Shown one piece after another: positions 56,201-59,465 of a stretch of DNA of 64,000 nucleotides. The stretch comes from Cyanoderma ruficeps (lineage: Eukaryota > Chordata > Aves > Passeriformes > Timaliidae). The stretch is from positions 8,803,472 to 8,867,471 of the forward strand of contig VZDJ01004378.1 in assembly GCA_008694505.1 (NCBI GenBank), written 5' to 3'. The position numbers and the translations under genes were made by a program. How positions within the stretch are numbered: the first letter of the stretch is position 1; each line of letters opens with the position of its first letter. The notes beneath the pieces are model-generated. The model saw only the letters and a program-made list of their open reading frames with translations. It was not told where the DNA came from and made no database searches.

Positions 56201-56791
56201 TCAGTTTCTTAACAGGTCTTGATTAAACAGGGACGCAACCATTTCTGTTTATCAAAGCTCAGAGTTACATGCACGGTATCTATATGTGTTTTCAGTCTGA
56301 GCACAGAGACACTCTCCCTTCCTGTATGCCAGGTAAATTCTTCTTCTGCCCTTTCTTTTGAGCAGGGGTCTGTGCAATCATTCACACCATCTCCAGTGGA
56401 GTATCATTCCTCGGGGCTCATATCCAACTCCCCGGCGCTGTCAGGGAGTTACAGCAGCGGCATCTCTTCGCTCAGCCGATGTAGCACATCAGAAACATCA
56501 GGCTTTGAAAGCCAAGGCAGCGAACCAGCAGTGACTGTTCCAAGCTACAGCATTTCTGAGGAGCCTGTGAGAAAAGAAAGCAAAACCCCGCCACCTTACA
56601 GCGTGTACGAGCGGACTTTGAAACGCCCCGTTCCTCTACCTCACAGCCTCTCCATCCCGCCCGCCGCAGACCCTCCGGCACTGCCGCCCAAGCCACAGCT
56701 GGTTCGGCCAAACAACCTGGAAAACAGCAGCAGGAGGACTGAGCAGGTTCCCCGGCCCAGGCCTCTGCCCCGCAAAGTCTCTCAGCTATGA
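5208..56791 (+). CDS. DOCK4: DOCK4, 3' half of gene (26 exons, partial at the 5' side)
   Basis: Guanine-nucleotide exchange factor of the DOCK-B group (with DOCK3). The family's DHR-2 domain loads GTP on Rap1/Rac1 at the plasma membrane, with ELMO as partner. The spliced frame joins 5208-5287, 12545-12620, 14162-14262, 14872-14930, 17030-17178, 18738-18823, 23917-24012, 25197-25257, 26985-27078, 30608-30756, 31788-31874, 33568-33672, 35464-35605, 36217-36383, 37673-37759, 39365-39541, 41580-41663, 43471-43590, 43970-44091, 44360-44480, 45006-45087, 45308-45417, 48845-48917, 51972-52085, 53005-53066 and 56366-56791. That is 3030 bases, 1009 residues plus TGA, with no internal stop. DOCK4 rather than DOCK3 is chosen from the tail (RMLFNHIGDGALPRSD, SPARH, KTPPPYSVYERTLKR, end PRPLPRKVSQL), which matches the DOCK4 C-terminus as I remember it. 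SH3, DHR-1 and the start codon lie outside the window. No frameshift or premature stop was seen, so the gene looks intact. Confidence 0.96.
5288..12544 (+). other. DOCK4: DOCK4 intron (7.3 kb)
   Basis: The longest complete intron here, GT-AG, phase 2. Apart from a 38-base tandem duplication near 9434 I recognise no repeat or gene in it. The open frames inside it are short and lack coding character or splice sites. Confidence 0.85.
9434..9505. repeat. Tandem duplication, about 38-base period, two copies
   Basis: Two adjacent copies begin ctgcttttatgtaatac at 9434 and 9472, each continuing with a diverged (ac/aa)(ag/aa)tgttgct(a/a)(a/g)caac segment. A local duplication within an intron, with no sign of function. 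Confidence 0.85.
12545..12620 (+). CDS. DOCK4: DOCK4 exon b (w27-52)
   Basis: 76 bases, acceptor ttttcttcccag, donor gtagag. Completes the split Asn codon and reads VIITTVLYLSDALRKNF, then LNENFDYK. Ends in phase 0. Helical pre-DHR-2 region, very close to the mammalian protein as remembered. Confidence 0.96.
12621..14161 (+). other. DOCK4: DOCK4 intron (1.5 kb)
   Basis: GT-AG, phase 0. A minus-strand open frame at 12987-13340 has no recognisable product. Nothing else seen. Confidence 0.85.
14162..14262 (+). CDS. DOCK4: DOCK4 exon c (w53-86)
   Basis: 101 bases, acceptor gcttattgtag, donor gtaagt. Reads WDSYFFLAVIFINQLCLQLE, then the basic stretch PSKKKKVLEK. The last Lys codon is split aa|a. 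The hydrophobic segment is a packed helix of the solenoid, not a membrane span, judging by family knowledge. Confidence 0.96.
14263..14871 (+). other. DOCK4: DOCK4 intron (0.6 kb)
   Basis: GT-AG, phase 2, acceptor atacactgcag. No repeat or RNA gene recognised. Confidence 0.88.
14872..14930 (+). CDS. DOCK4: DOCK4 exon d (w86-106)
   Basis: 59 bases, the smallest exon found. Reads YGDMRVTMGCEIFSMWQNL between acceptor acactgcag and donor gtaagt, and ends one base into a Gly codon. Too short for open-frame detection; found from peptide similarity and frame continuity. Confidence 0.95.
14931..17029 (+). other. DOCK4: DOCK4 intron (2.1 kb)
   Basis: GT-AG, phase 1. Nothing recognised beyond ordinary AT-rich intronic DNA. 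The open frames at 15545-15754, 16159-16353 and 16484-16684 look random. Confidence 0.85.
17030..17178 (+). CDS. DOCK4: DOCK4 exon e (w106-155)
   Basis: 149 bases, acceptor gcattttag, donor gtactt (non-optimal at +4 to +6). Reads EHKLHFIPALIGPFLEV, then a central stretch with IPQPDLRN, and ends HDMMDWEQRRSGNFKQ. Ends in phase 0. Belongs to the pre-DHR-2 solenoid shared by DOCK-A and DOCK-B proteins. Confidence 0.96.
17179..18737 (+). other. DOCK4: DOCK4 intron (1.6 kb)
   Basis: GT-AG, phase 0. Contains a (CCTC)-rich then A-rich tract at about 18491-18556. Nothing else seen. Confidence 0.85.
18491..18556. repeat. CCTC repeat followed by A-rich low-complexity tract
   Basis: ctccctccctccctcc followed by a run of 16 A and further interrupted A runs. 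Low-complexity sequence about 180 bases before the next acceptor. Confidence 0.9.
18738..18823 (+). CDS. DOCK4: DOCK4 exon f (w156-184)
   Basis: 86 bases, acceptor atatgttgcag, donor gtgagt. Reads VEAKLIDKLDSLMSEGKG, then DETYRELFNS. The Ile codon is split at|t. Acidic/helical segment just ahead of DHR-2. Confidence 0.96.
18824..23916 (+). other. DOCK4: DOCK4 intron (5.1 kb)
   Basis: GT-AG, phase 2, acceptor with a long T tract (tttcttttttttcag). Contains a C-rich low-complexity tract near 22065. No transposon or gene recognised. Confidence 0.85.
22064..22085. repeat. C-homopolymer-rich tract
   Basis: Nine C, two T, then further C runs, flanked by A-rich sequence. Such tracts are prone to length variation and sequencing error. 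Confidence 0.85.
23917..24012 (+). CDS. DOCK4: DOCK4 exon g (w184-216)
   Basis: 96 bases, acceptor tttttttcag, donor gtgagt. Reads LLKKIERETWRESGVSL, then IATVTRLMERLLDY and a split Arg codon (ag|g). Last helices before DHR-2. Confidence 0.96.
24013..25196 (+). other. DOCK4: DOCK4 intron (1.2 kb)
   Basis: GT-AG, phase 2, acceptor ttctgctttag. Nothing recognised inside. Confidence 0.85.
25197..25257 (+). CDS. DOCK4: DOCK4 exon h (w216-236)
   Basis: 61 bases. Reads DCMKMGEVDGKKIGCTVSLL between acceptor ctgctttag and donor gtttgt. The donor is weak (pyrimidine at +3), but the next exon joins in frame at Asn-Phe-Tyr as in the remembered DOCK4 protein. This junction marks the entry to DHR-2. Confidence 0.94.
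25258..26984 (+). other. DOCK4: DOCK4 intron (1.7 kb)
   Basis: GT-AG, phase 0. The minus-strand open frames here (longest at 25399-25827) match nothing I know. No repeats recognised. Confidence 0.83.
26985..27078 (+). CDS. DOCK4: DOCK4 exon i, start of DHR-2 (w237-268)
   Basis: 94 bases, acceptor ttttatttcag, donor gtaact. Reads NFYKTELNKEEMYIRYIHKL, then YDLHLKAQNFT. First helices of lobe A of the DHR-2/DOCKER domain, the part that makes the family's dimer contacts. Ends one base into a Glu codon. Confidence 0.96.
27079..30607 (+). other. DOCK4: DOCK4 intron (3.5 kb)
   Basis: GT-AG, phase 1, acceptor tttgtcttgcag. Only short random frames and T-rich runs (for example near 28300). No transposon recognised. 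Confidence 0.85.
30608..30756 (+). CDS. DOCK4: DOCK4 exon j, DHR-2 lobe A (w268-317)
   Basis: 149 bases. Reads AA followed by YTLLLYDELLEWSDRPLREF, then QTEWQRKECLHLTIIQNFD and RGK. Donor gtacag. Helical lobe A of the exchange domain. One of the most strongly conserved DOCK segments. Confidence 0.97.
30757..31787 (+). other. DOCK4: DOCK4 intron (1.0 kb)
   Basis: GT-AG, phase 0. Nothing recognised. Confidence 0.87.
31788..31874 (+). CDS. DOCK4: DOCK4 exon k, DHR-2 lobe A (w318-346)
   Basis: 87 bases, phase 0 on both sides, acceptor tttgcttgcag, donor gtaatg. Reads CWENGIILCRKIAEQYESYY, then DYRNLSKMR. Part of the lobe A helix bundle. Skipping would delete 29 residues without a frameshift. 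Confidence 0.97.
31875..33567 (+). other. DOCK4: DOCK4 intron (1.7 kb)
   Basis: GT-AG, phase 0. Holds a short antisense CR1 3'-end fragment (32086-32169) and otherwise nothing recognisable. Confidence 0.87.
32086..32169 (-). mobile_element. CR1 LINE 3'-end fragment, antisense to DOCK4
   Basis: About 84 bases that begin tcatagaatggtttgggttg and continue through a degraded CR1 tail (cttccactacactgggttgct). Oriented like the copy at 2281, with the CR1 3' end on the left. Too short to say more. Confidence 0.85.
33568..33672 (+). CDS. DOCK4: DOCK4 exon l, DHR-2 lobe A (w347-381)
   Basis: 105 bases, phase 0-0, acceptor caatctcacacag, donor gtaagc. Reads MMEASLYDKIMDQQRLEPEF, then FRVGFYGKKFPFFLR. 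The FYG/FFLR wording is the DOCK-family signature at the lobe A to lobe B transition. Confidence 0.97.
33673..35463 (+). other. DOCK4: DOCK4 intron (1.8 kb)
   Basis: GT-AG, phase 0, acceptor ttattccactcag. The open frame at 34172-34354 is not flanked by convincing splice sites. Nothing else seen. Confidence 0.85.
35464..35605 (+). CDS. DOCK4: DOCK4 exon m, DHR-2 lobe B (w382-429)
   Basis: 142 bases. Reads NKEFVCRGHDYERLEAFQQR, then MLNEFPHAIAMQ and ETIFQAEAQ, ending one base into a Tyr codon. Start of lobe B, which contacts the GTPase. The exon is followed by gtatcc, an unusual donor for the major spliceosome but matching the first six bases of the U12-type consensus. Confidence 0.96.
35606..36216 (+). 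other. DOCK4: DOCK4 intron with U12-type (minor spliceosome) signals
   Basis: 611 bases, phase 1. The donor is GTATCC and not a U2-type GTRAGT. Near the 3' end, CCCTTAAC at 36196-36203 resembles the U12 branch-site consensus TCCTTAAC. The putative branch A (36202) lies 15 bases before the first exon base, inside the 10-20 base range usual for U12 introns, and there is no strong polypyrimidine tract before the AG (tttacatatag). All three features point to a GT-AG-subtype U12 intron. The downstream donor bases (ACAT) depart from the consensus CTTT, so this is likely but not certain. Confidence 0.75.
36217..36383 (+). CDS. DOCK4: DOCK4 exon n, DHR-2 lobe B (w429-484)
   Basis: 167 bases, donor gtaaag. 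Reads LQ then IYAVTPIPENQEVLQ, followed by NIKSFYKVNHIWRF, DRPFHKGTKD and KENEFK. Beta-rich lobe B, a GTPase-binding surface of DHR-2. Two residues differ from the mammalian sequence as remembered (DGI for EGV after LQR), both conservative. Confidence 0.97.
36384..37672 (+). other. DOCK4: DOCK4 intron (1.3 kb)
   Basis: GT-AG, phase 0. Nothing recognised. A 10-base A run lies near 36621. Confidence 0.86.
37673..37759 (+). CDS. DOCK4: DOCK4 exon o, DHR-2 lobe B (w485-513)
   Basis: 87 bases, phase 0-0, acceptor atgtattttag, donor gtgagt. Reads SLWVERTTLILVQSLPGISR, then WFEVEKREV. The W-ERT--LPGISRWFEV pattern is a DOCK-family DHR-2 hallmark. TLI replaces the SLY remembered for mammals. Confidence 0.96.
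37760..39364 (+). other. DOCK4: DOCK4 intron (1.6 kb)
   Basis: GT-AG, phase 0. Nothing recognised. Confidence 0.86.
39365..39541 (+). CDS. DOCK4: DOCK4 exon p, DHR-2 lobe C (w514-572)
   Basis: 177 bases, phase 0-0, acceptor tcatgtttcag, donor gtaagc. Reads VEMSPLENAIEVLENKNQQL, then TLISQCQTRQMQNINPLTM and LNGVIDAAVNGGV. By family alignment the VNGG stretch lies in the helix-10 insert of lobe C, which carries the valine nucleotide sensor that expels GDP and Mg. This is the catalytic centre, and it is intact. Confidence 0.97.
39916..40016. repeat. TA-rich degenerate microsatellite
   Basis: Interrupted (TA)n and (ATAC/ATAG)n sequence with tatatatgtgtgtata in the middle. Low complexity and likely to be variable in length. 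Confidence 0.85.
40098..40123. repeat. G-rich low-complexity tract
   Basis: Runs of six and eight G separated by one A, then aaaggg. Three to four G runs lie close together, so the + strand could in principle form a G-quadruplex within the intron. Confidence 0.7.
40360..40420. repeat. 18-base direct repeat, 43-base period
   Basis: gctttttcctttgacaat occurs exactly at 40360-40377 and 40403-40420. A small local duplication in intronic sequence. Confidence 0.9.
41580..41663 (+). CDS. DOCK4: DOCK4 exon q, DHR-2 lobe C (w573-600)
   Basis: 84 bases, phase 0-0, acceptor cattctctttag, donor gtaaag. Reads AFFVKEYVLNHPEDGEKITR, then LRELMLEQ. Helices of lobe C packing behind the nucleotide-sensor loop. 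Confidence 0.97.
41664..43470 (+). other. DOCK4: DOCK4 intron (1.8 kb)
   Basis: GT-AG, phase 0, acceptor ccctttctgcag. Slightly GC-richer around 42650-42830, with no transposon or exon I can support. Confidence 0.85.
43471..43590 (+). CDS. DOCK4: DOCK4 exon r, DHR-2 lobe C (w601-640)
   Basis: 120 bases, phase 0-0, donor gtactc. Reads AQILEFGLAVHEK, then PQDMRPLHKKLVDQFFVMK and SSLGIQ. The LH-K-F-MK pattern closes the DHR-2 helix bundle in all DOCK proteins. Confidence 0.97.
43591..43969 (+). other. DOCK4: DOCK4 intron (379 bases)
   Basis: GT-AG, phase 0. Nothing recognised. Confidence 0.9.
43970..44091 (+). CDS. DOCK4: DOCK4 exon s, end of DHR-2 and start of tail (w641-681)
   Basis: 122 bases, acceptor aataactcaccag. 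Reads EFPACIQASPVHFPNGSPR, then CRNSIPISMSPDAARVIPRR and a split Ser codon (ag|c). Followed by GCAAGT, a GC donor with an otherwise perfect CAG|GCAAGT context. Using the nearby GT at 44096 instead would throw the next exon out of frame. Confidence 0.95.
44092..44359 (+). other. DOCK4: DOCK4 GC-AG intron (268 bases)
   Basis: Donor GCAAGT, acceptor tattcttataacag, phase 2. It contains a 17-base tandem duplication (44200-44232) followed by a CT-rich tract (44238-44268). Confidence 0.9.
44200..44268. repeat. 17-base tandem duplication plus CT-rich tract
   Basis: gagtagctggtatat occurs at 44200 and 44217, then a pyrimidine run (tctttctctctctctcccc and on) starts at 44238. The tract could bind polypyrimidine-binding proteins close to the GC-AG intron's splice sites; that role is inference only. 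Confidence 0.75.
44360..44480 (+). CDS. DOCK4: DOCK4 exon t, Ser-rich tail (w681-721)
   Basis: 121 bases. Reads SPLSYPAVNRYSSSSLSSQ, then ASAEVSNITGQ and SESSDEVFNMQ. Donor gtataa. Disordered serine-rich start of the tail, identical to the mammalian protein as remembered, which suggests conserved binding or phosphorylation sites. Confidence 0.96.
44481..45005 (+). other. DOCK4: DOCK4 intron (525 bases)
   Basis: GT-AG, phase 0, acceptor tctatgcacag. Nothing recognised. Confidence 0.9.
45006..45087 (+). CDS. DOCK4: DOCK4 exon u, Ser-rich tail (w722-749)
   Basis: 82 bases. Reads PSPSTSSLSSTHSASPNVTS, then SAPSSAR and one base of an Ala codon. Donor gtcagt (C at +3, weaker than consensus). Low-complexity Ser/Pro sequence. 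Confidence 0.95.
45088..45307 (+). other. DOCK4: DOCK4 intron (220 bases)
   Basis: The smallest intron in the window, phase 1, acceptor tttatattccag. Nothing recognised. Confidence 0.92.
45308..45417 (+). CDS. DOCK4: DOCK4 exon v, tail (w749-785)
   Basis: 110 bases. Reads SPLLSDKHKHSRENSCLSPR, then ERPCSAIYPTPLETSQ. Donor gtaaga, phase 0. Basic/Ser-Pro segment. The following 3.4-kb intron contains the candidate cassette exons. Confidence 0.96.
46553..46720 (+). CDS. DOCK4: Candidate DOCK4 cassette exon (56 codons, alternative)
   Basis: 168 bases, exactly 56 codons. The acceptor has a good pyrimidine tract (cccatttttgctcccag) and the donor is consensus (AGG|GTAAGT). Both flanking exons meet at phase 0, so inclusion keeps frame and adds 56 residues after SQ (w785). 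The peptide starts TTNSCFAKWNATSIPHSIRD, continues with EAEELVGPVSTLSETRPAA and ends SPNLSLPSVSNER: Ser/Pro-rich, like the tail around it. The segment is richer in GC and CpG than the surrounding intron. It is not in the DOCK4 isoform I remember. A DOCK4 form with an extra exon in this tail region (called Ex49, inner ear and brain) has been described, and this may be its equivalent; that link is inference. Confidence 0.68.
47666..47788 (+). CDS. DOCK4: Possible second alternative DOCK4 exon (weak)
   Basis: Acceptor gcttttacctttgcaacag is strong. The frame in phase 0 is open for 41 codons (KTDFNTCPSRPSALQ, then THTAVNTQSRPGRNIQS, ending SHQSTY) to a poor donor TAT|GTAGGT. If that donor is not used, the frame runs on to TGA at 47840-47842, giving a possible alternative terminal exon. 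Composition (Pro/Ser/Thr/Gln) fits the tail. This could easily be chance, and it is less convincing than the exon at 46553. Confidence 0.3.
48311..48332. repeat. Short tandem duplication (ttttcgtaaa)
   Basis: ttttcgtaaa occurs twice head-to-tail. Trivial intronic duplication. Confidence 0.85.
48845..48917 (+). CDS. DOCK4: DOCK4 exon w, tail (w786-810)
   Basis: 73 bases. Reads RMLFNHIGDGALPRSDSNLP, then GSDK and one base of an Ala codon. Donor gtaagt. This block is diagnostic for DOCK4 over DOCK3. Confidence 0.96.
50706..50711. repeat. Target-site duplication, left copy
   Basis: cttgac directly before the LTR. Its partner attgac at 51350-51355 directly follows the LTR, one mismatch in six. 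Confidence 0.7.
50712..51349 (-). mobile_element. Solo LTR of an endogenous retrovirus, antisense to DOCK4
   Basis: 638 bases. The outer ends form a near-perfect inverted repeat (tgcagtgg on the left, ccactaca on the right), so the element begins TG and ends CA on either strand. It is flanked by a 6-base target-site duplication with one mismatch (cttgac at 50706-50711, attgac at 51350-51355). On the minus strand there is a TATA-like atttaagg (about 50978-50985) and a poly(A) signal AATAAA at 50900-50905, in the order expected for U3-R-U5. No gag, pol or env remains, so it is a recombined solo LTR. The 6-base duplication suggests a beta/alpharetrovirus-like (ERVK-type) source. Open frames across it are not genes. 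Confidence 0.82.
51972..52085 (+). CDS. DOCK4: DOCK4 exon x, SH3-binding tail segment (w810-848)
   Basis: 114 bases. Reads AVNTTPSSWSLDSGKEAR, then SGKLISPPVPPRPAQT. Donor gtgagt, phase 1. PPVPPRP is a PxxPxR-type SH3 ligand, in keeping with the proline-rich tail that recruits SH3 partners in this family. Confidence 0.96.
52086..53004 (+). other. DOCK4: DOCK4 intron (0.9 kb)
   Basis: GT-AG, phase 1, acceptor ctttctaactttacag. An AT-rich palindromic stretch (ataatatattataatac) lies near 52659. Nothing else seen. Confidence 0.88.
53005..53066 (+). CDS. DOCK4: DOCK4 exon y, tail (w848-868)
   Basis: 62 bases. Completes Ala and reads SPARHIASISPSPAGRSPMK. Donor gtactg, phase 0. Contains SP and RSP motifs that could be proline-directed kinase sites. 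Confidence 0.95.
53893..54316 (-). mobile_element. Candidate solo LTR, antisense to DOCK4
   Basis: 424 bases between two copies of caaag (53888-53892 and 54317-54321), read as a 5-base target-site duplication. On the minus strand a TATA box (tatataatgg, plus 53997-54006) is followed closely by ATTAAA (plus 53977-53982), a compact promoter plus poly(A) layout found in some LTRs. The minus strand ends AAGCCACA as expected, but starts TTATG rather than TG, so either one end is mutated or the boundary is off by a base or two. A 5-base duplication would fit an ERVL-like element. No internal viral genes. Confidence 0.6.
56333..56365 (+). other. DOCK4: Possible alternative acceptor extension of the last DOCK4 exon
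   Basis: An AG at 56331-56332, preceded by a good pyrimidine tract (actctcccttcctgtatgccag), lies 33 bases upstream of the used acceptor. The 33 bases are in frame and open (VNSSSALSFEQ), so a NAGNAG-like choice at longer distance would add 11 residues. No transcript evidence is available here. Confidence 0.35.
56366..56791 (+). CDS. DOCK4: DOCK4 last coding exon (w869-1009, stop)
   Basis: 426 coding bases, TGA at 56789-56791. Begins GSVQSFTPSPVEYHSSGLIS, then a Ser-rich block with SSGISSLSRCSTSETSGFES, then ESKTPPPYSVYERTLKRP, LPHSLSIPP, the SH3-type ligand PALPPKP, and ends PRPRPLPRKVSQL. The final S-Q-L fits a class I PDZ ligand. As I remember mammalian DOCK4, a proline-valine dipeptide run sits before PSY; here that place holds only SEPAVTVPSYS, so the run is absent or reduced. 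The exon is much GC-richer than the introns. Confidence 0.97.
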   Translation, partial: GSVQSFTPSPVEYHSSGLISNSPALSGSYSSGISSLSRCSTSETSGFESQGSEPAVTVPSYSISEEPVRKESKTPPPYSVYERTLKRPVPLPHSLSIPPAADPPALPPKPQLVRPNNLENSSRRTEQVPRPRPLPRKVSQL

Positions 56792-58249
56792 GAAGCCACT
56801 TTTATATTTAATTGCAAGGCGTTCTTTACTGTTTAAGAAATAATATTTTTTAAAAATGGTAAAACTCATTTAGTTAGGCACTTTAATATTTTGTCCACCT
56901 TTTCTTTTGAGTAATTTTGAAATGCTTATTAATATTATGTTGCACATTTGAAATGAAATTACTAATTTAGGTTGCCAGATATATAGGAAGCATGAATGAG
57001 AGGATTTTTTTTTTTAATTTCATGGTGGTGAATACTGATAAGTGCTTTTATTTGTACTTCAGTTTTATTTAAAAAAATCTAAAACCCTACAACTCTCATC
57101 TGAGTTAGCTGAATGCTTCTTACAAAATGCAGGATATACTGACTGGATCTTTACTACTAGAGATTATTGCACGCTTTCTAACAAAGTAGTCTGTAGACTA
57201 GGATGTTTCTGCAAGTAGGCTGAAAGTTGTTTCTCTTATCTGATGAACAGGTTGGTCATTTCAAATGTATGTGGCAAAACTGAGATATAATGCAAGTTAT
57301 ACAGCAGAGGACTGTTGTAAGAATGTGGTTTGGAATTTTTGAAACACACACTTGGCTTATTTTTAGGATGGGAAAATACCTGTATTTCATTCAGCATACA
57401 GCACCATTCTGGTGAATCCCGATAAGGTTTTGTGCCATAAGTGTATGTATCTGACACATCCTTTTTCTTTTTGAGGTGCAATTTACTTTTATTCTTCCAG
57501 TTAATGTATATTTTTGTTGTTGTTGTTTTTAGTTTTGGGGTTTTTTTTAAAGCTAGCAGTTTTCTAGTGAATGCTCCCTGCTGTTCTTGAAAGTTCACCC
57601 TAAAATACAATCTGTGTATGAAATAGGTACAAATGAATTGTTCATTTTACTTGTGTACAAGAGTCAGTACTGACTAGTATCAAGGCAATTCACTAAATGA
57701 GCCATTTTTTAAAAATACAAATGGCTGGTTTACAATCCATACATTTCAAAAGCTAATTGCGAAGGTCATTAATAATTTTGTAAAAATCTAACAAAAATTC
57801 CAAACAGGTCCTTGGATATGTATGTGCCATTGGAGCCAGGCTTTTGATTTGCTTTTTAGCTTGAGTTCTTCACCATCATCTTTATTGTTGAGAATGGTGT
57901 TTGGCCTTAGGTTGTATTTTAGTAACTGGCATCTGAAGAGCTCTGGAAAGCTAATGCCAAGACATAGGAATGTGGAGGGGAAGTGAAAAAAAAGCACCTT
58001 CTGTATGTGTGTTTTGTATCCTCTTTCTTTTATTAACTGTTAAATGTGCTTGGGAACAGATGTGTGAGCTGCATTTTAAATCATATTGTTAAAAATATTC
58101 TCCCTCTTTTGTTGGGAAGCTCATGTTGATCTTAGCTGTGTTTGATTTGTTGATAGTTTAACTGGAAGAAAGTGACCACTTTTTTATATTCTCTCAATTA
58201 AACCTTCAGCAGTTACAAGCTGTTGACAGTAGTTATAGAAGTTTTCTAT

Positions 58250-58255
58250 AATAAA
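58250..58255 (+). terminator. DOCK4: Candidate poly(A) signal 1 (AATAAA)
   Basis: aataaa about 1.46 kb after the stop, followed by a T-rich stretch (gttcaagtatttttgtac). A plausible proximal cleavage site. Confidence 0.5.
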
Positions 58256-58269
58256 TGTTCAAGTATTTT

Positions 58270-58277
58270 TGTACATA
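58270..58277 (+). promoter_or_regulatory. DOCK4: Pumilio-type site (TGTACATA)
   Basis: Matches UGUANAUA in the 3'UTR. Two more matches, both TGTAAATA, are at 58393-58400 and 59434-59441. PUM1/2 binding would repress or destabilise the mRNA; binding itself is inference. Confidence 0.45.
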
Positions 58278-58392
58278 ATTGGTAAATTTTAATAAGGAGT
58301 GTACCATTATGTGAAAAAGAAGCAAACAGTTGTGTATGCAGTAAGATTGTTATAATTATGCCAAATACTTTATGTATGGAAAAAAGAATATT

Positions 58393-58400
58393 TGTAAATA
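58393..58400 (+). promoter_or_regulatory. DOCK4: Pumilio-type site (TGTAAATA)
   Basis: Exact UGUANAUA match about 120 bases after the first, downstream of poly(A) signal 1, so only longer mRNA forms would carry it. Confidence 0.45.
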
Positions 58401-58947
58401 TGTGCTTTTAACAATAATTCTGCCATATTGACTTTACAATTTTGAATGTCAGAAAAAAATAATATATGTTAAAATATTTATGTTTTAGTGAAAGTATTGA
58501 TAACTTGAAAAAGAACAAATGAATTTTAGCTTTGTATCTTGCTGATTTCAAAGTCTGAAATTCCTTGAACTAGCTCTTGGTTTCTACTATAACATTTTTT
58601 GTCTGTAACTACATCATGAAACCTGTAGAAGGCTACATATTTATGCTGATATAAAGAAGTAATGCCTGAAATTTAAATAAGGTGTCACAAGTAAGATAAC
58701 AAAGCTGCTCTGATTTTTTTTTCCACCCATGTAGTTTAATAGATTTTGTTGACTAGTGCTTGAGCACAGTACAGTATGAATCAGTGTTATTTGCTCCTGA
58801 AGCCTTTTTTTTAATTATTTCCGGCAGTAAGCAGAGTTGATGACTTTATCATTTTCGTGCATTACTGATCAGCTTTGCAGCAAAACATTTCACGAAGTCT
58901 CTGTTTACCTAGGCACTCATATTGGTTGCTGCATAATGTTAGTATAA

Positions 58948-58953
58948 AATAAA
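58948..58953 (+). terminator. DOCK4: Candidate poly(A) signal 2 (AATAAA)
   Basis: aataaa within aaaataaaag. The downstream region is only moderately T-rich. Intermediate site, less certain. Confidence 0.4.
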
Positions 58954-59433
58954 AGAATTTGATTAATCTTTACAGTACAACTTGTTTTCTACAGAATGAG
59001 AGATTCTAATTCAATTAGCCACTGAATGAAAGTTCTGACTCCTTGTCTTGCTAAATCCATATTTTTTTTCTGTTAAAAATCTCCTGATGCAGTTTTCCCC
59101 CTATTTGGACCTGTAATTGCTTTGTGAGACAAGGTGGGGAGAGTATTGACAGCTCTTCTGAACAAGTGAAGAATGTAAAATTCACTAGAGTTCACTGTAA
59201 ATTAACCTGCATGATCATTCTGTTTTTATAACCAGGAGAACATCAGAAATACTCTGAAGGATAGAAAATGGTGTGAAATTGGCAGAGTACTCTTAAGCTG
59301 AGTTGACACATTTTCTGCTTAGCCAGTTTTGACAAATTGATTCTGTAGATCAGTTTTTCAACCTGATTACCTATAAAAATGTAGTATGAAATTTTGTTAT
59401 GTATGTTGCAACACCCACTGCTTGAAAACCTAA

Positions 59434-59441
59434 TGTAAATA
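59434..59441 (+). promoter_or_regulatory. DOCK4: Pumilio-type site overlapping the distal poly(A) signal
   Basis: TGTAAATA shares four bases with AATAAA at 59438. Present only in the longest predicted UTR. The overlap could be chance, as the two motifs share AATA. Confidence 0.4.
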
Positions 59442-59443
59442 AA
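59438..59443 (+). terminator. DOCK4: Candidate distal poly(A) signal (AATAAA)
   Basis: aataaa followed within 5-25 bases by a G/T-rich element (ggtcttgtttgaattttatg, then gtgg), the best signal-plus-downstream arrangement of the three. It overlaps a Pumilio-type site (59434-59441). Confidence 0.6.
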
Positions 59444-59465
59444 GGTCTTGTTTGAATTTTATGTG

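Larger units (their letters stand above)
53067..56365 (+). other. DOCK4: Last DOCK4 intron with solo LTR (3.3 kb)
   Basis: GT-AG, phase 0, acceptor ccctttcttttgagcag. Contains a 424-base antisense LTR candidate (53893-54316) and, just before the last exon, an alternative in-frame acceptor at 56332. Nothing else recognised. Confidence 0.86.
56792..59465 (+). other. DOCK4: DOCK4 3' untranslated region
   Basis: AT-rich sequence directly after the stop with no repeats and few long frames. Three canonical AATAAA hexamers (58250, 58948, 59438) suggest tandem polyadenylation, the last giving a UTR of about 2.7 kb. Several ATTTA pentamers and Pumilio-type UGUANAUA sites are present. The true 3' end cannot be fixed from sequence alone. 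Confidence 0.8.

Noticed and set aside
56296..56332. 37-base pseudo-exon (acceptor ttttcag, donor gtaaat) before the last DOCK4 exon
   Set aside because: Its length is not a multiple of three, so including it would shift the conserved tail out of frame. The acceptor role of its 3' AG (for 56333) is more plausible.
5208..56791. Assignment to DOCK3 instead of DOCK4
   Set aside because: The DHR-2 part alone would allow either, but the tail (RMLFNHIGDGALPRSD, KTPPPYSVYERTLKRP, final KVSQL) is DOCK4-type.
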